A DNA stretch of 64,000 bases, taken from contig NC_088296.1 of the NCBI RefSeq assembly GCF_032854445.1, positions 20,389,853 to 20,453,852 on the forward strand. The letters are read 5' to 3'. Positions 46,178-61,500 of the stretch are shown piece after piece. The notes beneath the pieces are model-generated. The model made no database searches and was not told the DNA's origin. It saw only the letters and a list, made by a program, of their open reading frames with translations. Position 1 is the first letter of the stretch, and every line of letters starts with the position of its first letter. The DNA is from Liolophura sinensis (taxonomy: Eukaryota; Mollusca; Polyplacophora; Chitonida; Chitonidae). The translations under genes were made by a program, and so were the position numbers.

Positions 46178-49100
46178 TGTCTGGGTAGAATGTCTTTTGT
46201 GGTGGTCTCCTCTGGAAGCTTGATCATTGAAGCAGCATTGAATGCTATGTTATATCAAGATTGCTTTGCAAAAAGGAGACAAAGTAGCAGTACATGTGAT
46301 GAGAATCTAAAAGAATAATTACTCTAGTAAGCCATCCTTTCATTAGGCATTGTGGTGTTGTAACTCCCTGTTGCTGGGTAATTGGTGAGGTATTGTGAGG
46401 ATGCACAATGTTGGTGTCTGTGTTAGTGTCAATGTCTATACTGGTGTCTGTCTACATTAGTATCCATGTCTATATTGGTGTCAGTGTCCAGGTGATGTGA
46501 AGGTGTCCATGTCGGGTGTGTGACGTGAAGGTGTCCATGTCGGGTGTGTGACGTGAAGGTGTCCATGTAGGTTGTGTGACTCGAAGGTGTCCATGTAGGG
46601 TGTGTGACGTGAGGGTGTCCATGTAGGTTGTGTGACTTGAAGGTGTCCATGTCGGGTGTGTGACGTGAAGGTGTCCATGTCGGGTGTGTGACGTGAAGGT
46701 GTCCGTGTAGGGTGTATGACGTGAAGGTGTCCATGTAGGGCCACATCTACAACAAAATTGAAGTTTCTGATCTCAAACTTGACATTTTATTGAAATTTTA
46801 ACCCTGCATAAACACATTTTATGAACTGCAACTCCAAATGATGGTTTCTGAAAGCTTTTAATTTAGTAAAAGGAAATAAATTGTATGAAAACTTAAATAT
46901 TTGTTGGTAAAGCCTCATATTTTTGTTGGTAAACTGTCATATTTTTGTTTAATTTACTTGTTAGATAAAATACACCTTGACTAGATTGGGGGCTCAACAG
47001 TTTGGGAGCCCAAACGTTTTCCGGAGGTAAACTGGCTCTAGTAATGGTTCAACAGGTTAATTCATGACCTGAGCATCGCTGGGGCGCTTGAGGCACAGGT
47101 TCAAAACTGTCCTTGGTGAACTTGTAGATTCACACTCTCTTACTGCTTGTGGGGCCTTCTTGACAATAAGTGGACACTTGTGCTACTCTGCATGTACTTT
47201 GCGCAGTCTAACATTTATTGAAGACCTGCTTTGTTTTCCACAATTATGATGTGAATATTTGTACTGCACGTGTAAAAGTTTGTCAGTAAATTGCCGAAGG
47301 TGAATGGTTTTCCCTGTGACGTTCCAGGGATTTCTCCACCAGACTGGGTGGCATAGTGTGAATGAGAAATTTGTCCTAGTGTGGCCTTAAACAACAAACA
47401 AATAGATACAGGTACATAAGTAAAATTTAAAACCTGTAAAGCTGACTGTCGTCATATAATTAAAAAAAAAAATTTTGTGTTGGGTTAAACAAGAGTTAAA
47501 AAAAAAAAAGACATGAATAACTGTAACCTTGGTGGTGATGTTGTGAGATGACCTAAAAACTTGTATTAGGTAGGTTGAGACCGATCTTATCTGAGCGGTG
47601 ACTAGCAGCTAGGCAAGTGACTTACCAGCAATCACTCACACCTGGACCTAATGAGCTCTTCACACCTGTCTCGGGTGTGATAAGGTACTGATAACTACAC
47701 ACCTCTGGCCTCAGGTCTCTTGACATTGTTGGTAGGGGATCTGATAGGGCTGTGTGAAAGAGTGGGGATTAAGGAGACTGTAACAGTACCTTGTTGAGCT
47801 TTTGTCACTAACATACTGAGCAGTGAAAGAAAAAGAAAGCAGCATCGTGTTACAAGCTGTATTTTGTTTTCAAAGATTGAGACTTCTAATCTGACTGACT
47901 GCAAGTTTGATTCACAAATTGTGTAATAGGTATAAAGGTGATCTATATGTCACTTGAAAACATTGGTTAGATTTAAGAATGATGAAATAATTTCTGAAAT
48001 TTTGATCAATTTCTGCTTTTTTATTAACACAGCATATTTTCCAAGGCACTTGGTTTGTTAACCTGGTAGTGCCATATTTGTTCTATATTTACATTACATT
48101 CATTTGACTTCGCTGTAGTTTTGATTGACATTTGTATAATTCTTGATGAAAACCCTCAAGGTAAGAAAAACCCACTGAAAAAACCTGAAAACCCAATTAG
48201 GCCGTAAAAATTCTTTGTTTGGGGGCATTTTGAATTTATTCTGGCAAATAAAATGTAGGAAGAAATTAAGATTTGTGACTGACAGAAAAACAAAAATAAA
48301 TTCCATCTAGAGCTGGAAAAAAAAAATGGAAGAGTAGGGTTTTTTTTCTATCCAGGACAAGTGGCAATACTATCCCTGTCTCTGCTAAAGGTAATTTTAT
48401 TTTACACTTGCAACACTGCTTTGGGGCCTAATGGTTAGACCGCCCTCTTCAAAGCTGGGAGGCCTGGAAAAGAAAGTTGGTTGGCCCAATGTCAGTATAA
48501 TGTGACTGGTTGGGGTGTCATGTCTGGTGTCTAGACATGACACTGCAATGGCAGCACCACAAGAGGATCCAGTCTATGTTCACCTCATCAGGATATGACT
48601 GAAAAATGTTAAGTACGCCATGTAACCCTTAGCATATATATATATACATATATACACCAGTTCCTGTCCAGCATACAGGTTACACCAGTCAGTGTGTTAC
48701 CTGTCAGGTTATTCATGTTAAACTCATAATGGGGATTGCTCGCCAGTTTACCTGGAATGCAAAGTACATGGGGGTTTACCTGGAATTTGATCTGGTGAGA
48801 TCGGAAATTTGTCTTTGACGAGAGTTTAATCAATGATCAGCTGGCCCAGGCAGGCAGGCAGGCATGCAAGCAGGCAGGCAAGCAGGCAGTTCTGGGGAAT
48901 CGTGTCACAATATTGTCGTTTTGCCTTGGGGGGGTGAAGGCTGTTGTCGTCGTCTCCAGATGGACTGATACCAACTGTCACTGGCATCCTGAATTCTTAG
49001 AAGTCACAGTCAGCTGAACTTATCGTGCCATCTCTAACCCATCTGTTGCTAAAACATGCTTTAGCTACATCGCCTATAATGTCATGTCTGTAGGCCTGAG

Positions 49101-52100
49101 CACATATACCTACCATGTTGATGCATGCACATGTCTTTGGTTTACTGGCTTCTGTTTCCATGAAATGTCATTTATATTGTCCTATTCCCATATGGAATGA
49201 CATACTTAAATACATGGATCAGCACGTAAATACATGGATCAACACGCAGTTACATTGATCAACACGCAGTTACATTGATCAACATGCAGATACATGGATC
49301 AACATGCAGATACATGGATCAGCACGTAAATACATGGATCAACACGTAGATACATGGATCAACACGCAGATACATGGATCAACATGCAGATACATGGATC
49401 AGCATGTAAATACATGTATCAACGCGTAGATACATGGATCAACATGCAGATACAGTGGATCAGCACGTAGATACATGGATCAACACGTAAATACATGGAT
49501 CAACACGTAGATACATGGATCAGCACGTAAATATATGGATCAACACGTAAATACATGGCTCAGCACGTAGATACATGGATCAACACGTAGATAGATGGAT
49601 CAACACGTAAATACATGGATCAGCACGTAAATACATGGATCAGCACGTAGATAGATGGATCAGCACGTAAATACATGGATCAACACGTAAATACATGGAT
49701 CAGCACGTAAATACATGGATCAACACGTAGATACATGGATCAACATGCAGATACATGGATCAACAGGCAGATACGTGGATCAGCACGCAGATACATGGAT
49801 CAACATGCAGATACATGGATCAATACGTAAATACATGGATCAACACGCAGATACATGGATCAACACGCAGATACATGGATCAATATGTAAATACATGGAT
49901 CAACATGCAGATATGTGGATCAGCATGCAGATACATGGATCAACACGCAGATACGTGGATCAACAGGCAGATACATGGATCAACATGCAGATACATGGAT
50001 CAACACGTGTATGGAGGCAAATGGGCCAAGGAATAATTATTACCATAATAAAGATCTGAACGTGAACAAATTGCCTTAAAAGTTGTCCATAAACATGGAG
50101 AAAAAGGTCAAGAAATAGATTCAGGAATTTCTGACTTCAGTCAAAATTGGGAAATGGTATTTTTATGCATAGTTTTAAATGGTGTATTTAGTGAAGCCTA
50201 CTTCGATATTTCAAAATTTCAATTTTACCAGAAAGTAGACATTGTGAAGAAGTTTTAAAGTTTGACTTAAGTCAGAAGTGGTATTATGGTTTAAGTCAGA
50301 TTTAGTCTTAACTTATGACATAATTAATGAGCTTATTTTTGAAGTTATGTGGTAATTTTCAATTCTGTTATATGAATTTAATCTAGAACAACTCTAAGTA
50401 TTAAAATAAAAATATCTAAGGTAAGCAATAATTTTAGAGCAGTGAACAGTTTTGAAGTTATGACTGTCCAAGGAGAGAGGTGGGAGATGGGTGGATATGT
50501 GCCTATAGGTGAACTAGTTAGTTGTGTACCTATTGTTCTGCTGGGATGAGGTGACATGCACCGCCTACCGCTCTCTATACTCGGGAAATTACCCTGGGAG
50601 AGCTTGGAAAGTCCATGAAACAGGACATGTGGTACACCATCTGAAAGTCCGTCTAGCTTTTGATTCCTGCGATATGATTGTATTGACATTGATAAGATGG
50701 CATTGATCGCTAATGGGGAACTTGGAAAACTCCTTCCTGCCTGTATCAAGACAGTCCAAAGCTGTAAACTCATTTGTTCTTTCCTTTGTTGTCATAGTTA
50801 TCTGTGTATGTGAGCTCATAAAACATATATGCAGTACACTTGGCAACATCACAGAAGAAAATGATGCGTCCAACTGCAAATTTTAGGGGAAGTACAGTAC
50901 ATGTATAACAGTTTCTTCCGTGAAATTAGCTGACAACATGGTTTCGTTTTTAAGAAGAACATCGATTATCAGTTTTTTTGTTTTTTTTGACATGAAAATT
51001 GTCAGTGGAACTTCCAACATTTCTTTGTTGTCTTTAGCTGGCTAATGGTAACATTTCACGAAAATCAAGGACTGAATGATTTGATTCCCCAGCATAATAC
51101 ATTCTCCATGTATGCCACAATGTGCCCGTTGACTCTATTACATGTACGTAACAGACTAATGATGTAAACCTCCAGCTTAGGTAATCTTTGCTGTTTGATG
51201 TGTAGGAGTTACTCCCCTTGGTTCAGCCTGCTGTGGATCTTATGTAACTGTTACTTGTTTTTGTCAGTGCAGGAGCTAGACCATGGTCTTGGTTGTGTGC
51301 GTGTAGAGTTGCAGGTGTAGTACAGGCCCAGCTCAGTACTAGTCTGTTGTGGTGTGTCTTAGGAGAGACAAGGTCTGACCATGGAGGTGTCCATGTGGAC
51401 CGAGTAGGGTGGTGGGTGCGGAGACAGGTGGACAGGTAGGGGATGGGTGTTCACATGTCTCAGGGGTAACATTCATGTTGACTATGGTTTTGAGGACGGA
51501 TTTACACTTTTTGCTAGTGATAGAGGGCTGGTCCGTGCCAGGTGTCTGAAGAAGTGTAGTGTAGAGGTGGGATTATGGGTGTTGGGTAAGGAGGTGGGGT
51601 TCGGGTTAGGTTTGATTTGAGTGAGAGTAGGTGTAGGGTAGGGTAGCTAGTCCGTGTCCGTTCATGATTCGAGGTCTGTATAAGGATCGTACATGTCATA
51701 TTAGGGTCCTGCTGGATGGGGTTTCCTGGAGGGGGTTTCCTGTGGGCTCTGCCCAGTTTCCTCTCATCCTCTGCCGTCATATAAGTCAAATAGACTTAAG
51801 TACGGAGTAAAACACCAATCAAATAAATAAAATAAATAAATAAGGGGAAGGAGGTGTGTAGATACAGGGTGGCCTGGATTTCATTTGACAGGAATATTTG
51901 GGTGGATTGGGTGGATGAGGTGGGAAGGCTGACAGACAGGTGGTCTAATTTATGGTTGGGTGTTAGAACACTGGTTACAGTCGTTAATAACTTGTGATGT
52001 GGATAGCCATGGCAGGAGTATCGTTCTTCTTTAGGGGGGTGGAGAGGATAATGTCTCTCATAGATGATATGCTCATCACACAAATGCATATGTATTATTG

Positions 52101-55100
52101 TGAGACTATATGATGTACATGCATTTTAAGTGCCTGGCTTGACCGTGTTCACTGCAGGCTTCCTTCTGAATTTGGAAATATGCAGCGTTAATGGAGAACT
52201 CACCAAGTACATGCATGTACGCACGTAGTTAAGTAGTTATCCCTCTAAATAAGAGAAAAAAACAAAAACAGAACGGAAATGCACTCACAAAAGAGCTGCT
52301 GTACTTGTTTAGGTTATTGGCATGGAGATGACAGGACGTTAAATCTGTCAATTCTGTAAATGTGCACCATATACTGTTCAACACTAGTTTCAGGCTGATT
52401 CAAATGGGAAAAGACAGGCTGCTGGGAAGATGTTTGTCAATCCTAACTCGTTGAAATGTACAGTATAAGTAGAAATAGAAGACGTATATACAAATTACTG
52501 TACATGCGTCAGTCCATTAACCCTTCCATGTGCTGTAGCGTTAAAGGCAAAAAGAAAGAAAACACTAAAAATGCATGAAGTGTACCCTAATTCCTCAATC
52601 TTTTCACATAAAAGGAGCAACTATCAGAGTAATTTATGCACATTTTTAATATGATTTTGGAAACAAAACTACATTTATTGGGTTGGGAAATGTCAGAGTT
52701 TCACAAAGTGCATAATTTTATCAGTCTACATATAATAAAGCTTTCAGAATATGCCTTAACACCTTACATTTCACCTTGTGAAATGGTTCAAGAATTACAG
52801 TACATCAGAGTAAAGACCATTAAACACTGTCTAGTAAAATAGATTTGTTTCTTGAGAATTTTTTTGAATGATTAACATAGTGTTAAACGATCGGATTAGG
52901 TGGTGACCCAGAGGGTATCAGTGATGTCACATCCATATTTTCCCTTAACATGTTTAGTTTCACAATCCATTCAGCCAATGCATTGATGGATAGATCTATG
53001 TATGTATATGCATTTACAATGATGAGCCTCTGTGATTCAGTCGGTAAGCGCACTAGCGCAGTGTAATGAGCCAGAAGCCTCTCACCAATGCAGTCGCTGT
53101 GAGCTCAAGTCCAGCTTATGCTGGTTTCCTCTCCGGCTGTACGTGATAAGGTCTGCCAGCAACCTGCGGATGGTCGTGGGTTTCCCCCCGGGCTGTGCAC
53201 GGTTTCCTCCCACCATAATGCTGTCCGCCGTCGTATAAATGAAATATTCTTGAGTACGGCGTAAAACACTAATCAAAACTATGATGAAATTGTGGTATAT
53301 GTGTTACAAGTGGCAAAAACCTGATGTGACGTTACTGGTCTGTATATTTTCAGAAAAGGTGACCGTAGAATCCAAAGCTCTAAATGCATTTCTCACATGT
53401 ATATACTAGTACTTCATACTACAGGGCACATATGTAGCCTCTGTGGCCAAGTGGTTAACAAGCTAGCGCAGCATAATGGCCCAGGAGTCTCTCGCCCATG
53501 GCTGTGAATTCAAGTTCAGCTAATTTTGGCTTTTACTCCGTATGTGGGAATTGGGTAAGGCAGCAACCTGCGGATAGCCAGCTCCTGAAATTCAGATTTT
53601 TGTGTGCTGTGAATTGTTGGGTGGTTGTCATAGACCGATATGTGAAAAGACAGATCTGAGCAGATATGTGAAAAGACAGATCTGAGAAGATATGTGAAAA
53701 GACAGATCTGAGAAGATGTGTGAAAAGACAGATCTGAGAAGATGTGTGAAAAGACAGATCTGAGAAGATGTGTGAAAAGACAGATCTGAGAAGATATGTG
53801 AAAAGACAGATCTGAGAAGATATGTGAAAAGACAGATCTGAGAAGATATGTGAAAAGACAGATCTGAGAAGATATGTGAAAAATTTGAAATAAAAACAAA
53901 TACTGTATTAGACCTAAAGGTTAGCATCTTTCAAGTGACATTCAAGTCTTGGCATCTTAAGGAACATTAATGTTTTTCTGAATGTCCATTTTTACAGGTC
54001 AAACCTTAGGTTAAATACAGTGGCAAAATTAAAGTAAACACATGGTGAAATGTTTATAATTCTCCGGTACGGAATCTATTGTCAACATAACCCTTTTAAC
54101 ATAATTATCAATTCATGGGAAATTTAAAATATTTGCAAATACTGCCTGCAGACAAGACTGTAGAAATCTATGTTGATATTGTAAAAATACATAGCAGTGT
54201 TTAAGCCGCTGTGTCGAGAAGTTAAGAGCGCATTCCAGTTCTCTCTTGTGACGCTGTTGTGCAGGTACAGCAACGATTAAGCATAAGGTGCAAAAGTGCT
54301 GCAGTAGACTACATGCGTGTCTTGATGTGTTGTCCCGATGATCGTGTGTTAAACACCAGGTTGAATTCCAGTCCCGGTTATAAATAGGTTAGCAATCTAA
54401 CTGTAAAACTAGGGCACTGGAACAAGGTGGCTCTATGTAGGTCACCACGAAGATTGGTGGTGGTAGTGGGTTGGCATGGAAACCTTGTGCATTCCTCTGG
54501 GCTATTGAATTGATCAGCTGATAGGCTCAGGTGCAGGTGATTAATGAGGACACACCTGGTCATTGTCTTACCTAGATGCTCTTATTATATATTAATCTCT
54601 CACGTGACACAGTCATCCTTGAGGGTTCAAATTTCTTGTTTTAAAAGAAAACAAATTACACTTTGTGAAATGGATGTCAAGGATATGACCGTACTCTCTT
54701 AATTGCGTCTGTATATAAGTCTTATGATCCTGTATTTGGCCTAAAAGTTCATCTTCAAACTTTTGTCAACACAATTGTTTTGAAAAGTCCACTAAAATTG
54801 TTTGCGTCACTGACTGGGGAAATTAGTTCTTCACAGCCTATCGGTCTCTTTGTATATTTCCATGTTTCAGTTGCTGAGGTGGTTGAAAATTAGGGCATAT
54901 GATTCGTTTTGCTTGTCATACCAGCAGATGGTCATGGGTTTCCCCCAGTCTGCCAGCAATATGCGGATGGTCGTGGGTTTCCCCCGGGCTGTGCCCACTT
55001 TCCTCCCACCATGATGCTGGCCACCGTCGTCATAAGGGTGAAATATTCTTGTGTATGGTGTAAAACACCAATCAAATAAATAAATCTTTTTGCATGATTC

Positions 55101-58100
55101 TAAGAGCTCTGTTGATCTTAAGATATTTTGATGTGTCTTAAAATTGTAGGTTGCTATTGGAAACCTGTATGGTTCAACATCACAATTACAGTATTTTATT
55201 TCCTTTTTTTTTTTTCGTTCTAAAAATGTTTTTTTGTGACAGTTCACATGACTAATTGTACTTCAGCTAATGTTAAGCATTTCTAAAGTGACACAGTCTG
55301 CTTGATTCTGATTGCTTCATTCGCATATATTGTGAAGCCTGAGTAAATTCTTATCAGAAAAACTACTTTTGGCATCAGAAGTGTTGTTTTAAGGCCTTTG
55401 TTTTTTCTTCATATAACTGTATTTTTGGCATTTGCTCGAAACTCTTACCTAATTTCAGTATAGTTCGTCTCGACCTGGTAAGACGATTTATCTACAGGTA
55501 ATTAAGGTGAAAATCCTCATTGTTCTCATGGTGCATGTGCCCAGGTAAATCCTTCTTCAGCGTAATGATCAGATTTATAATGGCATAATCTACCTGCGCT
55601 GTCAACCACTGCTCTACAGCTACTTAGTCACGGCTGTCAACCCTTTGATCTCTCCACCTGTAATCAGGAATGTCATACCTGAGTGTTGAGCACCTGAAGG
55701 ATTAAATCAACATTTAAGCCTGATTTAGAATCAAGTGAGGACGTAATGAGATGTTATTTCCTGCATGTACATGCAAGATCATGAGTCAAGTCTTAATTTT
55801 GTGGAGCTTTTAAGTTGTGGACATACGTATAGTGAATGACTTAAAAATTCAACCCTCAAAAGTGCATTTGTATAGGCAAATAAGTGTCATAAAATACCAC
55901 TTTTTGGTGCTAAAAACTTGCATTTTTTGCAATGGGATGTCATCAAAGCCCAAAACACAATTCCAAGATAATGATACCCTGAAAAAAGGTCTAGGCATTA
56001 AGAGGATCCAAAGTGTTGCCCATTTTACGTAAAATTGGGCAAAAAACTGTGTCTGTTTATTACATTTATTACATGGCCTACTGTAGCCAGAATTTCTCTG
56101 GGGTCCTCATTTGATCTTTTGGGGGAAAAAAATTTAGATAATGGATGTAAAGAAAGGATTTTGTTGAATATATGTATTTCAAAGGTTTCAAACTGCCAAA
56201 AATGTAAAATTTTCATCACTTATTACATGTACTTTCTCGAAAGAAAAGACGACATAATATGACTTTCTTTTGTCCATTGGGATTGCTGTAGCTCTACATG
56301 TCAACTATTAATCTGAAATACGTCAGATCAAGTTCATAGGTTAAACCTTGGTAGAGAAACCAGAAATTCAGCATCATGTGCGACTGCTTCGGTGACCTAG
56401 TGATTACAGCATCTGCCTTAAAGTTAACAGACCCGGGATCAAATGCTGGTCGTGTGATACCCCAAAAATTGGTACTTTCTGATGCCTCACTAGGTGCTCA
56501 GCACTGAGAGACGTACATAATAGAGCAAGGAAAAATGATGTGGCTCGGTGAGGTGTCATGTCTGGTGTCTTCGGCATGATACGTCAGCAGCGGCAGGGAC
56601 TCGATTCCCCCTGCCACAGGAAGACACAGTATATGTACACACCCTTAAATGACTCCTTATCCTCATGTGACTGAAAAATTGTTAAGTACTACGTTGAGCC
56701 ACAAGCGTGCATGCATGATACAATGTCGTATGACTTGTCCCCTTGTACACAAGTATGACTTGTCCCCTTGTACACATGTATGGCTTGTCCCCTTATACAC
56801 ATGTATGGCTTGTCCCCTTGTACACATGTATGACTTGTCCCCTTATACACAAGTATGGCTTGTCTCCTTGTACACATGTATGGCTTGTCCAGTTATACAC
56901 AAGTATGACTTGTCCCTTTGTACACATGTATGACTTGTCCCCTTATACACAAGTATGACTTGTCCCCTTGTACACATGTATGACTTGTCCCCTTATACAC
57001 ATGTATGGCTTGTCCCCTTGTACACATGTATGGCTTGTCCACTGATACACAAGTATGACTTGTCCCCTTATACACATGCATGGCTTGTCCAGTTATACAC
57101 AAGTATGACTTGTCCCCTTGTACACAAGTATGACTTGTCCACTGATACACAAGTATGACTTGTCCACTTATACACAAGTATGACTTGTCCCCTTATACAC
57201 AAGTATGGCTTGTCCCCTTATATACAAGTATGGCTTGTCCCCTTATATACATGTATGGCTTGTCCACTTGTACACAAGTATGACTTGTCCCCTTATACAC
57301 ATGTATGACTTGTCCAGTTGTACACATGTATGACTTGTCCCCTTATACACATGTATGGCTTGTCCACTGATACACAAGTATGACTTGTCCACTTGTACAC
57401 AAGTATGACTTGTCCCCTTGTACACATGTATGGCTTGTCCACTTGTACACAAGTATGACTTGTCCACTTATACACATGTATGGCTTGTCCAGTTATACAC
57501 AAGTATGGCTTGTCCCCTTGTACACATGTATGGCTTGTCCACTGATACACAAGTATGACTTGTCCACTTATACACAAGTATGACTTGTCCCCTTATACAC
57601 ATGCATGGCTTGTCCAGTTATACACAAGTATGACTTGTCCCCTTGTACACAAGTATGGCTTGTCCACTGATACACAAGTATGACTTGTCCACTTGTACAC
57701 AAGTATGGCTTGTCCACTGATACACATGTATGGCTTGTCCACTGATACACATGTATGACTTGTCCACTTGTACACATGTATGACTTGTCCCCTTATACAC
57801 AAGTGTGACTTGTACACAAGTATGGCTTGTCCCCCTATACACATGTATGGCTAAAAAGTTCAACATGGTTCACATGACAGCAGCAGACTCAGTGCCCTGA
57901 TTGGTTAAAATTGATAACATTTTAGTTATGCAACAACGCAAGAATAAAAAAGTACACTTTTTGAATTATCTCCGGCTGTACGTGAGAAGATATGCCAGCA
58001 ACCTGCCTGTGGTTGTCGGTCTCCGCCAAACTGTTCTCGATATCCTCCCACTATAATGTTGGGCGCGTTGTGCGAGCGAAATATTCTTGAGGACGACGTA

Positions 58101-58501
58101 AAACACCAATCAAATAAAATAGAGTAAATAAAGAGGGTGAATGATGAACATATTCCACATGAAATAGGGTTGGGTGGGTTCCTGTTGTGAGATTTTTACA
58201 GGGTGCTATAATAGGGTTGGGTGGGTTCCTGTTGTGAGATTTTTACAGAGTGCTATAATAGGGTTGGGTGGGTTCCTGTTGTGAGATTTTTACAGAGTGC
58301 TATAATAGGGTTGGGTGGGTTCCTGTTGTGAGATTTTTACAGAGTGCTATAAAGTCATGACTGGTTGCTGCAGTGGTATGGTATGTAGGCATTCTATTAA
58401 AGCACATTTCAGACAATTCATACGTGGTACAGTAACGATGAGTAGCACCAGCGGGAGAATGCATTGCAAACCTTCTTTGCTGCGTGTATTAATCCAGCGT
58501 G

Positions 58502-58544
<43 letters not shown>

Positions 58545-61500
58545 TATACACAGTATATCATCCCCCTCCTCAAAGTACATCAAAGAAAGCCTTTCATACA
58601 ATGGTCCAAAACTGTGGAACTCATTAGTAAGGGACTTAGGAGTCAAAATCTCCAAAAGCCTTCTGTAAAAAGTTTCATTTGACCATGCTTGAAAAAGAAA
58701 ATGTAAATGCTTAAAAACCCATTTTCAGTATAGACCAGAATGCACAATATCTTAACAGTGAACATCTTGATTGTAATCTGTCCTTCGCTGATTGTGTTCG
58801 TTTCGTATTGCTCTGTATATCATAATTACTGAATCTATCGCTACTTTTGATACCGTTATGTGTGCAAACTGTTCATCTGATCACTGTTAATATTTACTTG
58901 TAAATGTCGTTTTTATTTTGTCACCCTGTCAGAGGGCCTCTGGGAAGAACAGTTTTTGTAACTGACAGAATAAATGTTCATCATTTATCACTCTCAAAAA
59001 AAAAGTTATATATATATATATTATGTATTTTAGGGGTCAGCTCATAAGTATGTCAGCCGTGTTCAGTTATACATACATCATAGATCATAGTGTCAAAAAA
59101 AATTCACATTCAAGTGTATGCAGACATGCAGCTTTTATGGGTAACAGAAGAAAAGGGGAGCAAAATTTGCTATATGAGTTTGTCGGGTGGGCGGAACCAT
59201 GTGGGCGGAGCCTGAAGCTCAGTCGACCAATCAGCAGAAAGAAGGATTTATTTGTGCCCCTGTTATGAGTACAGCGAGGCCTTGAATCTTGGAGTCATTG
59301 ATTTTTTGGGGATGTACATGCAGTTCCTTGAAGAAGGCGAACACATAGCTGTATTCTGGGGTATTATAAGGCCGGGACTTGCTCCGTCTTGGGTTTAACC
59401 TCACTCCGCCGGCCGAGAGGCTGTGATGTTAGTCGCAGGGATGTGAGGTGGAAATTTCATACGTTTTCTGGCGATAGGGATAAATGAACATGTAACAGTT
59501 TTGCTCATTACCCATCGATACTCCCGTTGATAGGGCAGTCTAATTAGCCATGTACATGTATACAAAGATAATGATCCTTAAATACAGGTTTCGATGAAGC
59601 TTAATTTTATATCAGTGTACATGTATTGGAAGGCTCTGACATGAATTAGAATTAACATACCAGCCGGCTGTGCTGTACTGGCTGTTCAGTGTGTTGGACT
59701 CACTCCCGCTGATGGACTACTCACAACTTGAATATGTAGTCTGTTCCATTTACACTGCTCAACCCCATGGAGCTCCCCAAAATGTAAATTGTGCATTCTG
59801 GTCTACCTGGGGCTTCTTCCTTCCCCTGGATTCCATCTTTCAGAAATTTTGATATATTGGCTGTTCAATCTGCACTAATCTTTCTCATACATGTCGTAAC
59901 CTCTATCCTGTGTGGCTGTTACAACTATATAACACCTTCCCCCTCTTGTAGTGTCTCGTACCTGGGAAGGTCTCTCAGCAAAGTGCGGATAGTCATGGGT
60001 TTCTCCTCGTGCTCCGCTCGGTTTCCTCCTACAATAATGCTTGCCGCTCTTGTATAAGTGAAATATTCTTGAGTATTGCGTAAAACACCAATCAAATAAA
60101 TAAATCCTGTAGTGTCTTGGTGTAAACTTCTGTACTGTACATTCTTCAGTGTATAAAAGAAATATAAAAAATAAGCGATGATAGATTAACAGTCACATGA
60201 GGAGGATGATTCTGTGATTAAAACTATAAAAATTGATCTATATTGGGTTCTACCCTATCTGTGTGTATGTGTTTATTGTTAAATGTCCCAAGTTAAGTGT
60301 GTGGCCATGGATGCCAATTTTGCAGATTCCACCCGTTCACGTTGGTGGGGCTGTGATGACAACAACAAGGCTTTTGGTACATTGTTCAGGCTAACCTGGG
60401 AAAGTAGCCAACAATATGTACAAGTGCCTGTCAGATAGTTAAATGAAGTAGTTGGTCAAAGTAGGTAGCTATCTGCTCCATTTTGTTCAGAGGTGTGGCT
60501 TTTATTCCCATCTGCGGAGTACAGGCCATCATCATATCAGTGAAATTTTCGCAATTCTGGCATAAAGCACCAATCTGATAAATAACTAAATAAATTATTT
60601 ATTTGTTTACTTTTGATCGGAATCCATTTTTTATGAAACAGGTAGTGAGTAAAAATTCTGAAGTATGGCATTTTTGAAAGAACTGTCAGTCAGTCAGTCA
60701 GTCAGTCAGTCAGTCAGTCAGTCAGTCTAGTTGACTCACCTGATGATACATGAATACTTCTGTATTATTTGGAGGTGTCAGAATGGAAGGAGCTGTCAAC
60801 CCCCCCAACCCCCCAAATCCCTCAACCATCAAATCCCCCCAAATCCCTCACCCCCCCACCCCCCCACCCAAATCCCCCACCCCCCACCCCCCAAATCCCC
60901 CAATCCCCTTCTCTACATGAATCCTTGAAAAAACATCACCTCCAAAAAACAAGAAAACATAAAGAAGTAGCAACAATATGATAATAACTTGAAAAATTGT
61001 ATTTTTACAGGTAAATTTGTCTCAAACTATTTTTTAATAGTTTTTTTTGGTGCTGAAACCTACATTTTTCTATTGAAAGGACATCGTACCTTCTAAATAA
61101 TCATCTTATCAAATTTTTAAGATTAACAGAACTCTGGGATCTGACAAAATGTGAAATTTAGTCTGAGATGAAGTTTTAGGTAATGTGTGGCCTAGTGGTT
61201 ATAGCGCGCTTACGCAGCACAATGACCAGGAACCTCACAGCAATGCGATTGCTGTGAGCTCTAATTCAGCTCATGCTGGCTTCGATAGTCTCTGGCTCTA
61301 CGTGGGAAAGCCTGCTAGCCACCTGCGGATGGTCGTGGGTTTCCTGAGAGGGATATGCCACATTTTCTCCCACCGTAATGCTGGCCAGCATCATACATTA
61401 AAGTGAGATAGATATTCTTGAGCATGATGTAAAACACCAGTCAATCAAATCCTGTAACATTTTTCTTCTTCTTGCAGGTAACGAAGGCCCTGAAATCGGC

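Noticed and set aside
53632-53882. CRISPR-like array
   Set aside because: Units abut with no unique spacers and the genome is animal-type. The same holds for every other array here.
56649-57866. Many 60-94-codon ORFs rich in Cys/Tyr/Thr
   Set aside because: They are frames of the 25-bp minisatellite, open on both strands.
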